A stretch of 64,000 nt of DNA from CAG-791 sp963593905. GTDB taxonomy: Bacteria > Bacillota > Clostridia > Lachnospirales > Lachnospiraceae. The translations under genes and the position numbers were made by a program. Within the stretch, counting starts at the first letter, position 1. Each line of letters begins with the position of its first letter. Shown in pieces: positions 41,993 through 50,162 of this stretch. The stretch spans positions 124,001-188,000 of the forward strand of contig CAVBBL010000002.1 of assembly GCA_963593905.1 (NCBI GenBank), read 5' to 3'. Below the pieces are notes generated by a model. That model was not told the DNA's origin and searched no databases. It saw only the letters and a program-made list of their open reading frames with translations.

Positions 41993-43735
41993 ATGAAATT
42001 TATAAAAAAACTGAAACAAAAATTCAATGGCCTGTCCTTCCGAAATCTGCTGATTCTGTTGATGGTGGGGGTGACGTCTCTGCTGCTGATTCTGATCGGC
42101 ACCATTATGGTGGTTTATTTCAGAAATTATGTGGAGGAGGAGTACAAGGAAAACCATGATTCCTATATGGCATTGTTCAGTGATTTTCTGGGCAATGAAT
42201 TCGAGGTGATCGTCGACGATGCCAGAAGCCTTCTGGAAAACGGACGCTTTGTGAGCATCATGGAGGATAACCAGAAAGTACGGCAGGGTTCCCTTTATTT
42301 TGCCACCGATGAGCAGATTCAGATCGACAGAACCATTACCAATCTGGTGGATAATAATGAATATATCCGGGCCATGCTGGTGGTGAGCAATTCCGGAAAA
42401 TTCCGTTACATTGCCAAGAGAGGCAATGCCACCATGATGTATGAATACTATCGGGATAACAGTCTGCTGGATGCAGATTGGATCGCCGTGGCACAGGAGG
42501 CGATGGGGAAAGAAGTCGTTTTAAGCTGGAATGTGCTGGATGAGGAAGATCAGGATAATCTGTCTATTGTCAAGCAGCTGATCAATCCTGCCACCCAGAA
42601 GGGAATGGGGTATCTGGTGATCACACTCTCGCCCAAGATCATCACCCAGACTTTGGCCAGTCACGGAAATATCCTGGAAAATAACCGCTACTTCATCGTG
42701 AATCCCAAGGCGGAGAGGGGGAGCAGCCGTTATCTGGTTTATGCCAACAATCTGGAGGATGAAAACCTGGAAGCTATTATGCAGGATTATTACGATGGAA
42801 AAGAGGCGACCTACGTATACGGCAGTCATTATGAAGAGATTTCCGGTTGGGACATCGTCAGTGTCATTCCCAAGACTGACCTGGATGCGGCGACCTATCC
42901 CATCCGCATGTTCATCACCTTTTGCGTGGGACTCTCGCTCCTGATCTGCATTCCATTGGCCAGCCTTATGGTGTCCAGGATCAATAAGCCGCTGAACCAG
43001 ATGAAGGAGGCTATTCAGGCGTTGGCGGGAGGTGACTACAGGCCGGAGATCGCCTTTGATGACAGCGAGATCGGCAAAGTAGGTCAATATCTGCTGGAGA
43101 CCTCCAGAAACAACCTGGAACTGCGGGAAAAACTCATCACCTCGGAGCTGAACGAAAAAGAGGCGGAGCTTTTGCTGCTGCAGGAGCGGATCAATCCCCA
43201 TTTCCTCTACAATACACTGGATGCCATTTATTTTATGGCGGTGATCGACGAGGCAGATGACGTGGCGGAAATGGTCAAGTGCCTGTCAGAGGTCTTCCGG
43301 TTAAGCCTCAATAACGGGGATAAACTGATTTCCATTGGAGAGGAAATGAAAAGAATCCGCGCCTACATGAAAATCCAGAACATGCGCTACCAGGATAAAT
43401 TTATGTTGGAAATCGATGTGGATGAGGAAATTTTATCCTGCAGGATTCTGACCTTTCTGCTGCAGCCGGTGGTGGAAAATGCGGTCATTCACGGGTTGGA
43501 ACCCAAGGTGGGATCGGGAACGGTCAGCATCGTGGGGTACCGAGAACAGGATGATGTGCGAATCACCATCCATGACAACGGCGTGGGAATCCGGGACATC
43601 AGCTGTATAGAAAACGGATACGGCATAAAGAATATCAGAGAGAGAATTCGAATGTATTACGGAGAGGAATACGACGTCTCCATCGAAAGTGAGCCGGGAG
43701 AGGGAACAACGGTATTTTTCCGGTTTCCGGCATAG
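41993..43735 (+). CDS. YesM-type sensor histidine kinase
   Basis: 580 residues. First membrane helix at about 20-43 (ILLMVGVTSLLLILIGTIMVV), an extracellular sensing domain of about 260 residues, a second helix at about 305-325 (FITFCVGLSLLICIPLASL), HAMP (about 325-378), a His_kinase domain with LLLLQERINPHFLYNTLDAI carrying the phospho-accepting histidine (about 402), and an HATPase domain with VVENAVIHGLEPK, DNGVGI and GYGIKNIRERI. YesM kinases pair with YesN-type AraC response regulators, as here, and usually control sugar ABC transporters, in agreement with the next genes. Confidence 0.92.
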   Translation: MKFIKKLKQKFNGLSFRNLLILLMVGVTSLLLILIGTIMVVYFRNYVEEEYKENHDSYMALFSDFLGNEFEVIVDDARSLLENGRFVSIMEDNQKVRQGSLYFATDEQIQIDRTITNLVDNNEYIRAMLVVSNSGKFRYIAKRGNATMMYEYYRDNSLLDADWIAVAQEAMGKEVVLSWNVLDEEDQDNLSIVKQLINPATQKGMGYLVITLSPKIITQTLASHGNILENNRYFIVNPKAERGSSRYLVYANNLEDENLEAIMQDYYDGKEATYVYGSHYEEISGWDIVSVIPKTDLDAATYPIRMFITFCVGLSLLICIPLASLMVSRINKPLNQMKEAIQALAGGDYRPEIAFDDSEIGKVGQYLLETSRNNLELREKLITSELNEKEAELLLLQERINPHFLYNTLDAIYFMAVIDEADDVAEMVKCLSEVFRLSLNNGDKLISIGEEMKRIRAYMKIQNMRYQDKFMLEIDVDEEILSCRILTFLLQPVVENAVIHGLEPKVGSGTVSIVGYREQDDVRITIHDNGVGIRDISCIENGYGIKNIRERIRMYYGEEYDVSIESEPGEGTTVFFRFPA

Positions 43736-43745
43736 AAAGAGGGAA

Positions 43746-43886
43746 AATGACCCAAAATGACCGATGTCATTTTGAGTCATTGCCGGTATGCCGAATCGGC
43801 ATACCGGAGAGATCGCAGAGGAGAATTCGCCTGCGCGAAATTCTCCTCACGCAGCCGCAGACAAGCTGCGGCTGAAAGAGGTAGGT
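43746..43886 (+). promoter_or_regulatory. Family I leader upstream of the response regulator
   Basis: Module A is nested: AATGAC and AAAATGAC with GTCATTTT and GTCATT (43746-43781). Module B is the perfect hairpin CCGGTATGCCG-AAT-CGGCATACCGG (43783-43807). Module C spans 43820-43848, and module D is GCCGCAG-ACAAG-CTGCGGC, followed by TGAAAGAGGTAGGT and the ATG. A and B differ completely in sequence from the pcrA and DUF1537 copies but fold the same way. Confidence 0.85.
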
Positions 43887-44909
43887 ATGAAAAAACTTGT
43901 AATCATAGATGATGAAAAAATCGTAGTGCAGGGGCTTACGGCGATCATTGGCAGAATCGGACTGGATGTGGAGGTGGTGGGCTCTGCAGATAACGGCGCG
44001 GATGGCTGCCGAATCATCCGGGAGCTGCAGCCGGATGTGGTCATTACGGATATCCGTATGCCGGCTATGGATGGCCTGTCTATGATCGAGGAGATGCACG
44101 AGGAATTTCCCCAGACCCAGTTCGTGGTGATCAGCGGTTATACGGAATTCGTCTATACGAAACGTGCTATTCGGCTGGGCGTATTGGATTACATCGACAA
44201 ACCGATCACCATTGAAAAGGTAAAGGGTCTTTTTGAAAAAATCGGACAGGAGGACAGAAGAAAAAGCCTGTCAGAGGTAAAGACCTATGGGGATGAGTCG
44301 GTGATCAATGCGCTGATGATCGATAATGCCGGGGAATTCGCAAAACAGACGGAAGAGTTTTTACAGCAAGCCCGGAAAAGTTGCAGCTCTGCCTCCGAAT
44401 ATAAGGAAGAATGCTATCGGTTCATGTGCGTCATACAGGGCATTTATGCAGGAAAAAAGAAACATTATGATGATTTTATCCTGCTGCCCTGTGAAAAGGT
44501 GATGTCCATGGAATCAGAGGAGGAGGCAGCCGATTATGTGATGCAGAATGTGCACCGGATCGCCTCCCAGATGGAGGCGGACCAGAAAGGATCCAATCAC
44601 CATGTCATCCGGCAGCTTCTGCAGTATATCAATGAAAATTATAATCGTGACATAGGATTGACGGAGCTGGGGGAACTGGTAGATCTAAATGCCACCTATC
44701 TGAGCATTCTCTTTAAAAAGGAGATGGGAAAGAGCTACGTTAAATATCTGACAGAGCTGCGGATCCAGAAGGCCAAGGAATTTCTGGCCGAGGGCAAAAA
44801 AGTCAATGAGGTAGCGGAGATCGTGGGTTTCAGCAACTATCGGTATTTCTGTGATGTATTTAAGAAACATGTGGGAAAGACGCCCAGTGAATATCGGAAT
44901 GATGTATAA
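43887..44909 (+). CDS. YesN-type response regulator with AraC DNA-binding domain
   Basis: 340 residues. An N-terminal receiver domain (1-120) has the acidic pocket IIDDEKIV, the phosphorylated aspartate in VVITDIRMPAMDG (about residue 53) and the lysine in DYIDKPIT. A spacer of about 110 residues, shorter than in many YesN proteins (often 500+), leads to a C-terminal AraC/XylS HTH (about 240-338): NENYNRDIGLTELGELVDLN and the second helix VAEIVGFSNYRYFCDVFKKH. Partner of the preceding kinase; probable activator of the downstream binding-protein operon. Confidence 0.92.
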   Translation: MKKLVIIDDEKIVVQGLTAIIGRIGLDVEVVGSADNGADGCRIIRELQPDVVITDIRMPAMDGLSMIEEMHEEFPQTQFVVISGYTEFVYTKRAIRLGVLDYIDKPITIEKVKGLFEKIGQEDRRKSLSEVKTYGDESVINALMIDNAGEFAKQTEEFLQQARKSCSSASEYKEECYRFMCVIQGIYAGKKKHYDDFILLPCEKVMSMESEEEAADYVMQNVHRIASQMEADQKGSNHHVIRQLLQYINENYNRDIGLTELGELVDLNATYLSILFKKEMGKSYVKYLTELRIQKAKEFLAEGKKVNEVAEIVGFSNYRYFCDVFKKHVGKTPSEYRNDV

Positions 44910-45019
44910 AATGCACATTAAAAAGTGAACAAAAAAGATGAAAATGTCAAATTTTATAGAAAATCTGCACATAAAACATTAAAATCCGGACATTTTATAA
45001 AAAAATAATAACTATTAAA

Positions 45020-45096
45020 ACCTCCCTTTCGGTGGTATCGTTTAATCAAGGCACAGATTTATGGGTGTCGGCGAATCACTTTAAGGGAGGTTTTTT
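45020..45096 (+). promoter_or_regulatory. Long-range stem covering the ribosome site of the first binding protein
   Basis: ACCTCCCTT (45020-45028) is exactly complementary to AAGGGAGGT (45083-45091), which contains the ribosome site GGGAGG and is followed by a T run and the ATG. The stem would hide the ribosome site and, with the T run, also resembles a terminator. The intervening 54 bases could hold an alternative pairing partner or a ligand site. Confidence 0.5.
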
Positions 45097-46512
45097 ATGA
45101 AGAGGAAACTTTTAGCAGGCTTGTTGGCCACAGCAATGGTGGCAACAATGTTGACCGGATGCGGTTCAAGCTCATCCAGCACCACGGCTGAGAGCACGGA
45201 GACTGCAGAGAGCACAGAGGCAGCTGCCGATGAGAGCGCAGATGCTGCAGAGAGTACAGACGCAGCAGAGACGACCACTGTGGCAGACGGCGAGGATCCG
45301 CAGCTGGAGAAGTCCTTCAAGATTCTTTCTATCTGGGATCAGGACAGCGACAACGGTGAGCTGATCACCAAGATCGCTGATCAGTATATTGCAGATGTTA
45401 ACCCGAATTTCTCCTATGAGTACGAGTATGTATCCTCTGACGATCTGAGAACCAAGGTAGCAACCTTGGTATCCTCCAATGATCTTCCGGATATGTTCGC
45501 ATATGAGGCAGGTGCACCGCTGGTAGATTACATTGAAGCAGGCAAGGTAGTAAACATCTCCGAGCTGCTCAAGACTTACAACTGCGAGGACGCTATGGAT
45601 CCCTCCGCAGTATCTCTGTTAAAGACTCTGTCCGGTACAGATGATATCTATGATCTGCCCCTTGGTCTTAACGTAGAAGGCTTTTGGTACAACAAGGCTC
45701 TGTTCGAAGAGGCTGGTATCGAGAATCCGCCTACAACCTGGGACGAGTTCGAAGAGGATTGCCAGAAGCTGCAGGATGCAGGCATTCAGCCCCTTTCCGC
45801 AGGCGGTTCTGATAAGTGGGGCGTTACCCGTGTAATCAACGCTTACCTGGTAAGAACAGCAGGCGCAGATGCAATGGCTAAGGCTAAGAGCGGCGAAGCT
45901 TCCTACACTGATGATGTTTATGTAGCAGCAGCAGCTAAGATTCAGGAATGGGCTGACAAGGGCTGGTTCGGCGATGGCGTAAACACCGTAGATATGACCA
46001 CTGCAGGCCAGATGCTTATGAACGGTCAGGCAGCTATGTTCTACAACGGCTCCTGGTTTGCTGAGAACCTGAATGATACTTCTGCCAACAAGGCAGGCGA
46101 AGACGGCATCGGCTTCTTCAACGTACCTGTTGCAGATGAGAGCATCAGCCCCATCACAGAGTACTCCATGAACTGCGGCAATATCCTTTGCCTGTCTCAG
46201 GAGAAGTACGACGAAGCAACCGGCTGGTTCATTAAGTATTTCGTAGAGCACATGGGTGATGTGGCTATGGAGACCCAGGGTACTGTAAAGGGTTACAACT
46301 ACACCGTATCTGCTGATTCTGTAAAGCCTTACACCCAGATCGTACTGGATGAGATCGGCAAGGCAACAAGCGCATTCACCTGGTTCGAGGCAACCCTTGC
46401 AAGTGAGGTTTCCTCTGTAGCACAGGAGCAGGTACAGGCACTGATGACAGATGATATTACAGCAGAAGAATACATGCAGCTGATCCAGGATGCCAGTGAT
46501 CTTGCAAACTAA
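45097..46512 (+). CDS. Sugar ABC transporter substrate-binding lipoprotein (CUT1), first set
   Basis: 471 residues. A lipoprotein signal peptide with the lipobox LTGC (lipidated Cys22) is followed by a Ser/Thr/Glu/Ala-rich linker (about 23-65) and a type-I extracellular solute-binding fold (FKILSIWDQDSDNGELI ... GLNVEGFWYNKALFEEAGI ... PPTTWDEFEEDCQKL ... GQAAMFYNGSWFAENL). It captures an oligosaccharide and hands it to the two permeases that follow. Codon use is noticeably biased (preference for GTA, GCA, AAG), as expected for high expression. A terminator after it (46535-46560) would keep permease levels lower. Confidence 0.93.
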   Translation: MKRKLLAGLLATAMVATMLTGCGSSSSSTTAESTETAESTEAAADESADAAESTDAAETTTVADGEDPQLEKSFKILSIWDQDSDNGELITKIADQYIADVNPNFSYEYEYVSSDDLRTKVATLVSSNDLPDMFAYEAGAPLVDYIEAGKVVNISELLKTYNCEDAMDPSAVSLLKTLSGTDDIYDLPLGLNVEGFWYNKALFEEAGIENPPTTWDEFEEDCQKLQDAGIQPLSAGGSDKWGVTRVINAYLVRTAGADAMAKAKSGEASYTDDVYVAAAAKIQEWADKGWFGDGVNTVDMTTAGQMLMNGQAAMFYNGSWFAENLNDTSANKAGEDGIGFFNVPVADESISPITEYSMNCGNILCLSQEKYDEATGWFIKYFVEHMGDVAMETQGTVKGYNYTVSADSVKPYTQIVLDEIGKATSAFTWFEATLASEVSSVAQEQVQALMTDDITAEEYMQLIQDASDLAN

Positions 46513-46534
46513 CATCTAACATGTAAGCCAGCGA

Positions 46535-46560
46535 GGGAGCGCCTGTGAGCGCTCCCTTTT
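46535..46560 (+). terminator. Intra-operon terminator after the first binding protein
   Basis: GGGAGCGC-CTGTGA-GCGCTCCC followed by TTTT. The permease genes beyond it begin with a family I leader. Confidence 0.88.
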
Positions 46561-46574
46561 AAATGGACTGCATC

Positions 46575-46640
46575 GGAGAATTCGCCTTCGCGAAATTCTC
46601 CTCGCGTAGCCGCAATAAATTACGGCATAGTGAGGTAAAT
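46575..46640 (+). promoter_or_regulatory. Family I leader upstream of permease 1
   Basis: Module C is GGAGAATT-CGCCTTCGCGA-AATTCTCC (46575-46601). Module D is GCCGCAA-TAAA-TTACGGC, with one mismatched pair, followed by ATAGTGAGGTAAAT and the ATG. Confidence 0.85.
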
Positions 46641-47519
46641 ATGAAGACAGTACTGAGAAACAAAAAAGCCATAGCATTATTTATAGTGCCTGCATTGGTT
46701 CTTTACAGCGTAATAGTGATTCTGCCGATCTTCTGGTCATTCTATTACACCTTCTTTGCAGGATCCCCGGGTCTTAAATGGAAGTTCTGCGGTTTTGACA
46801 ATTACCTGATGCTCTTTAAGGACAAGAACTTCTGGACTGCATTAGGGGTAAATGTCAGATACATCCTGATCGTTACCGTAGGACAGGTGGGACTCGGCCT
46901 CTTGATGGCTTTGATGTTCCAGTTCTGGCTGAGGAGATGCAAGACCATTATCCGTACACTGGTGTTCTTCCCGGTAGTTCTTCCCACCGTGGCAGTAGGT
47001 ACCCTTTTCCAGAAAATCTACGAGATTCAGCCCAATTACGGCCTTCTCAATTCTGTCCTTGACAATATCGGTCTTTCCAGTCTGGTACAGCCCTGGATCG
47101 GTCAGGCCAGCACCGCATTAGGCGCACTGTGTGTCATGGACATCTGGGTGGCCATGGGATTCTATTCCGTTATCTTTTACGGTGCACTTCTGGATATCCC
47201 CGGAGAGACCATCGAGGCAGCACGCATCGACGGCGCCGGCGGCTTCCGCCTTTTCCGCTATATCCTGGCACCGCTCCTTCGTCCTATGATCATCGTTTCC
47301 CTGGTGTTCAGCTTCTCAGGAACCGTAAAGTTCTTTGAGTCAGCACTGGCACTTACCCAGGGCGGTCCCGGCAATGCGACCAGATCCCTTTCCATGTACA
47401 TGTATCAGGTTTGCTTTACCTACAATAAGGTAGGCTACGGCAGCGTGATCGCATTGGTGATCTTCCTGATTTGTATCATAGGATGCCGTCTCATTCAGAA
47501 GTTGGATGTGAAAGACTGA
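46641..47519 (+). CDS. Sugar ABC transporter permease (MalF-like), first set
   Basis: 292 residues, six predicted membrane helices. First helix ALFIVPALVLYSVIVILPIF; the conserved cytoplasmic EAA loop reads ETIEAARIDGAGGFRLFRYI and is followed by LAPLLRP, typical of CUT1 permeases. GGPGNATRSLSMYMYQ is also characteristic. Forms the membrane channel with the next gene. ATG 46641 follows GAGGTAAAT; an upstream in-frame ATG at 46563 would translate the leader repeat. Confidence 0.94.
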   Translation: MKTVLRNKKAIALFIVPALVLYSVIVILPIFWSFYYTFFAGSPGLKWKFCGFDNYLMLFKDKNFWTALGVNVRYILIVTVGQVGLGLLMALMFQFWLRRCKTIIRTLVFFPVVLPTVAVGTLFQKIYEIQPNYGLLNSVLDNIGLSSLVQPWIGQASTALGALCVMDIWVAMGFYSVIFYGALLDIPGETIEAARIDGAGGFRLFRYILAPLLRPMIIVSLVFSFSGTVKFFESALALTQGGPGNATRSLSMYMYQVCFTYNKVGYGSVIALVIFLICIIGCRLIQKLDVKD

Positions 47520-47529
47520 GGGACAACAT

Positions 47530-47665
47530 TTGAAAGAGATGCTGTAAATTTTTCTTTCAAAAGCATGGATACCGCAAGCGGCAGCGGGAAAATATCATAG
47601 ATGCAGGTTTGTCGGCGCGAGATTTTCCCTATTTCTGTGAGGAACAGCGGTATAAAGGAGTAGAG
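47530..47665 (+). promoter_or_regulatory. Diverged family I leader upstream of permease 2
   Basis: Same order of parts with different sequences: A-like TTTGAAAGA with TCTTTCAAA; C-like GGGAAAAT (47586-47593) with ATTTTCCC (47622-47629); D-like CTGT-GAGGA-ACAG; then TATAAAGGAGTAGAG and the ATG. Confidence 0.6.
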
Positions 47666-48511
47666 ATGACAAAAAGTAATAAAAAATTCGATGTCAAGAG
47701 AATCCCGATTGTCATTATTATTCTGGCAATCGTTATGTTGGAGGTTTATCCCATTTTCTGGATGCTGACGGCTTCCTTCAAGCAGAGCTATGAGTGGACC
47801 AGCAAGCCGGCTTATGCATTGAATGACGGATTTTACTGGCAGAACTACGTGGATGCGTGGACCAGAGGCAACATGGCTACCTTCTTTAAGAACAGCTTGA
47901 TCTGCACCCTTGCCTCTCTGCTGTTCATTGTATTGTTCTCCGTCACCGTTTCCTTCGCCTGCACCAAGATGGAATGGAAATTGAGAGACAAAGTAGCCAG
48001 ATATTTCCAGTTAGGTATCATGGTAACTGTTACCACATCCCTGATGCCTCTGTTCCAGATTTATACCAATTTCGGACTGATCAATACCCGTTGGTCTTTG
48101 ATCATTTCCTACGTGGCATTCGGTCTTTCCCTCTCCATCTTCCTGATGATGGGAAGTCTTCGTACCTTCCCGGATGAGCTGATGGAAGCAGCCGTCATCG
48201 ATGGCTGCGATATCTACAAGCTAATGTGGCATGTCATGGTGCCCTTGATGAAGAACGCCATCGTTACCGTACTGGTACTGCAGTTCTTCTTTAAGTGGAA
48301 TGACCTGCTCTTCTCCATGACCTTTATCAGCAAAACCGACTTAAAGACAGTGCAGACAGGACTTCTGTACTTCTCCGATGAGTTCGGCAACAAGAACTGG
48401 GGCGCGATCTTCGCTTCCGTTTCCATGTCCATCATGCCGATGCTGGTATTGTATACAGCACTTAACAAGGCAGTAATTGAAGGAATGACAGCAGGGGCCG
48501 TTAAGGGCTAA
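47666..48511 (+). CDS. Sugar ABC transporter permease (MalG-like), first set
   Basis: 281 residues, six predicted membrane helices beginning IPIVIIILAIVMLEVYPIFW. The EAA loop is ELMEAAVIDGCDIYKLMWHV followed by MVPLMKNA, and the C-terminus VIEGMTAGAVKG matches CUT1 MalG-type permeases. Partner of the preceding permease. The operon contains no ATP-binding subunit. The start follows AAAGGAG. A cytoplasmic hydrolase follows 44 bases later, so the imported sugar is probably its substrate. Confidence 0.94.
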   Translation: MTKSNKKFDVKRIPIVIIILAIVMLEVYPIFWMLTASFKQSYEWTSKPAYALNDGFYWQNYVDAWTRGNMATFFKNSLICTLASLLFIVLFSVTVSFACTKMEWKLRDKVARYFQLGIMVTVTTSLMPLFQIYTNFGLINTRWSLIISYVAFGLSLSIFLMMGSLRTFPDELMEAAVIDGCDIYKLMWHVMVPLMKNAIVTVLVLQFFFKWNDLLFSMTFISKTDLKTVQTGLLYFSDEFGNKNWGAIFASVSMSIMPMLVLYTALNKAVIEGMTAGAVKG

Positions 48512-48555
48512 AAGCCGGAGACAGCGTGAAATACGCCGGCGGAATAGAGATTAAC

Positions 48556-49962
48556 ATGAACGAGACATATCAAAAGTATTATGCAGACATAGAACAGTAC
48601 GTCTTAGACCGGGCGGAAGGGATCCTGAAGGAGCCACACAGCTTTATCCACTATCCCTTCATCGATCCGGGTTCGGTATACGATGGAAATGTATGGGACT
48701 GGGACAGCTATTGGTCCGTCTACGGCTTGCTTCCCATCGCAAAGAAGCGCGGAGATGCCGCTTTTCTTGACAGAGTGATCGAACATGCCAAGGGCAATGT
48801 GCGCAATTTCTTTGATCACCAGCTGGAGGATGGCTATATCCCCATGATGATCGAGGTGGCGGACTGGCCGGAACCGTATCTGAATATGAAGCACAAGGAA
48901 GGGATTAAGATGAACATGCACAAACCCTTCCTGGCTACCCAGATCTGCCTGATCAGTGATTTTGTCGGGGATTACAGCTGGGCAGCACCATATGCAGACG
49001 GACTGGCCGCCTATTTCCGGCATTACAGAGAAAATTATTTCAATGAAAATGCCGGCCTTTATGTCTGGCATGACGACATCATGATCGGCATGGATAACGA
49101 TCCGGCCAGCTTCGGCAGACCCAAGGATTCCACCGCCAACATTTTCCTGAATTCCTTTATGGTCAGGGAATTAGAGGCCTATGAGAAATACCGGAGGGAA
49201 ATCGCAGCAGATGGCAGTAAAGAGGACAAAGAAAGTACTGTCTGTGAAGAAGACAATGAAAAAGAGGGCAGCATTGTCTGTGACGGAAGTACAGACGGAA
49301 ATACAGACGGAAATACAGGCTGTAAAGATGCTGCTGACTGTCAGAATGGCAATGTCGCTGAGGCAGAGAAGATAGCAGCGCACCGAGAAGCTCTGATCAA
49401 GGCTATCCAGGACGAGTGCTATGATCAAAGAGATCAGTTCTTCTATTCCGTGGACGTGGATATCAAGACCCGGAAATTTGACTGGTTTCATCAGGGGTTG
49501 GGCGTATTCTGGAAGACCCTGCCCATTAAGATCAGAGTGTGGAGCGGTTTCCTTCCCATGGCGGTGGGTATCGCCACACCACAGCAGGCAGAGAGCCTGG
49601 TGGCACATTGGAAGGACGAGAAGACCTTCTACAGCCCCTACGGCATCGCTACCCTGGCCAAGGATGAGAAAATGTTTGACCTCTCCGTGACCAACAATCC
49701 CTCCAACTGGCTTGGACCCATATGGCTGGTGGCCAATTATCTGGTATTTTCCGGATTCCTGCGTTACGGCTACCTGGAGGAAGCCAGAACCATGTGCGAG
49801 AACACCCTGACTCTGTTGGGACAGGATCTGGAGAAAACCGGAGAGCTTCACGAGTACTACAATCCCTTCAACGGCGAGCCCATTATGAACGGCGGCTTTG
49901 TGAACTGGAACATGCTGGCGCTGAATATGGTGGATGAGCTGGAAGCTTATGAAAAAGCATAG
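48556..49962 (+). CDS. MGH1-type (alpha/alpha)6 glycoside hydrolase, GH63/GH37-like
   Basis: 468 residues, no signal peptide. The barrel resembles the MGH1-like/trehalase-like hydrolases: YDGNVWDWDSYWSVYGLLPIA near residue 35, HDDIMIGMDNDPASFGRP (about 175) and SNWLGPIWLVANYLVF with an exit acid in the C-terminal part (NPFNGEPIMNGGFVNWNML). A low-complexity insert of about 55 residues (about 218-275; Cys, Asp, Asn, Glu, Gly-rich with TDGNTDGNTG) interrupts the domain. It probably trims the oligosaccharide imported by the preceding transporter; linkage specificity cannot be read. The ribosome site is weak (TAGAGATTAAC). Confidence 0.8.
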   Translation: MNETYQKYYADIEQYVLDRAEGILKEPHSFIHYPFIDPGSVYDGNVWDWDSYWSVYGLLPIAKKRGDAAFLDRVIEHAKGNVRNFFDHQLEDGYIPMMIEVADWPEPYLNMKHKEGIKMNMHKPFLATQICLISDFVGDYSWAAPYADGLAAYFRHYRENYFNENAGLYVWHDDIMIGMDNDPASFGRPKDSTANIFLNSFMVRELEAYEKYRREIAADGSKEDKESTVCEEDNEKEGSIVCDGSTDGNTDGNTGCKDAADCQNGNVAEAEKIAAHREALIKAIQDECYDQRDQFFYSVDVDIKTRKFDWFHQGLGVFWKTLPIKIRVWSGFLPMAVGIATPQQAESLVAHWKDEKTFYSPYGIATLAKDEKMFDLSVTNNPSNWLGPIWLVANYLVFSGFLRYGYLEEARTMCENTLTLLGQDLEKTGELHEYYNPFNGEPIMNGGFVNWNMLALNMVDELEAYEKA

Positions 49963-49990
49963 TGACGTTGTATAAACAACGTCAGTTGTA

Positions 49991-50057
49991 AATAAAGTTG
50001 GCACCTTATTCTCATACATTACATTTCCAGTGTATGGGAAAGGGTGTCAGCTTTATT
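49991..50057 (+). terminator. Possible terminator or leader structure after the MGH1 hydrolase
   Basis: AATAAAG-TTGGCACC pairs imperfectly with GGGTGTCAGC-TTTATT and encloses CATACA/TGTATG. No strong T run follows, so termination is uncertain. Confidence 0.45.
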
Positions 50058-50162
50058 TGTGTGTAAAGCATCATTCCGGTCGTGATGAATATTCCAGAAT
50101 AAAAGAGGCCGGAGCTTTTAGCGTGGTGTCTGTGGAGTGGAAACAGGTATGGAGGAATGATT

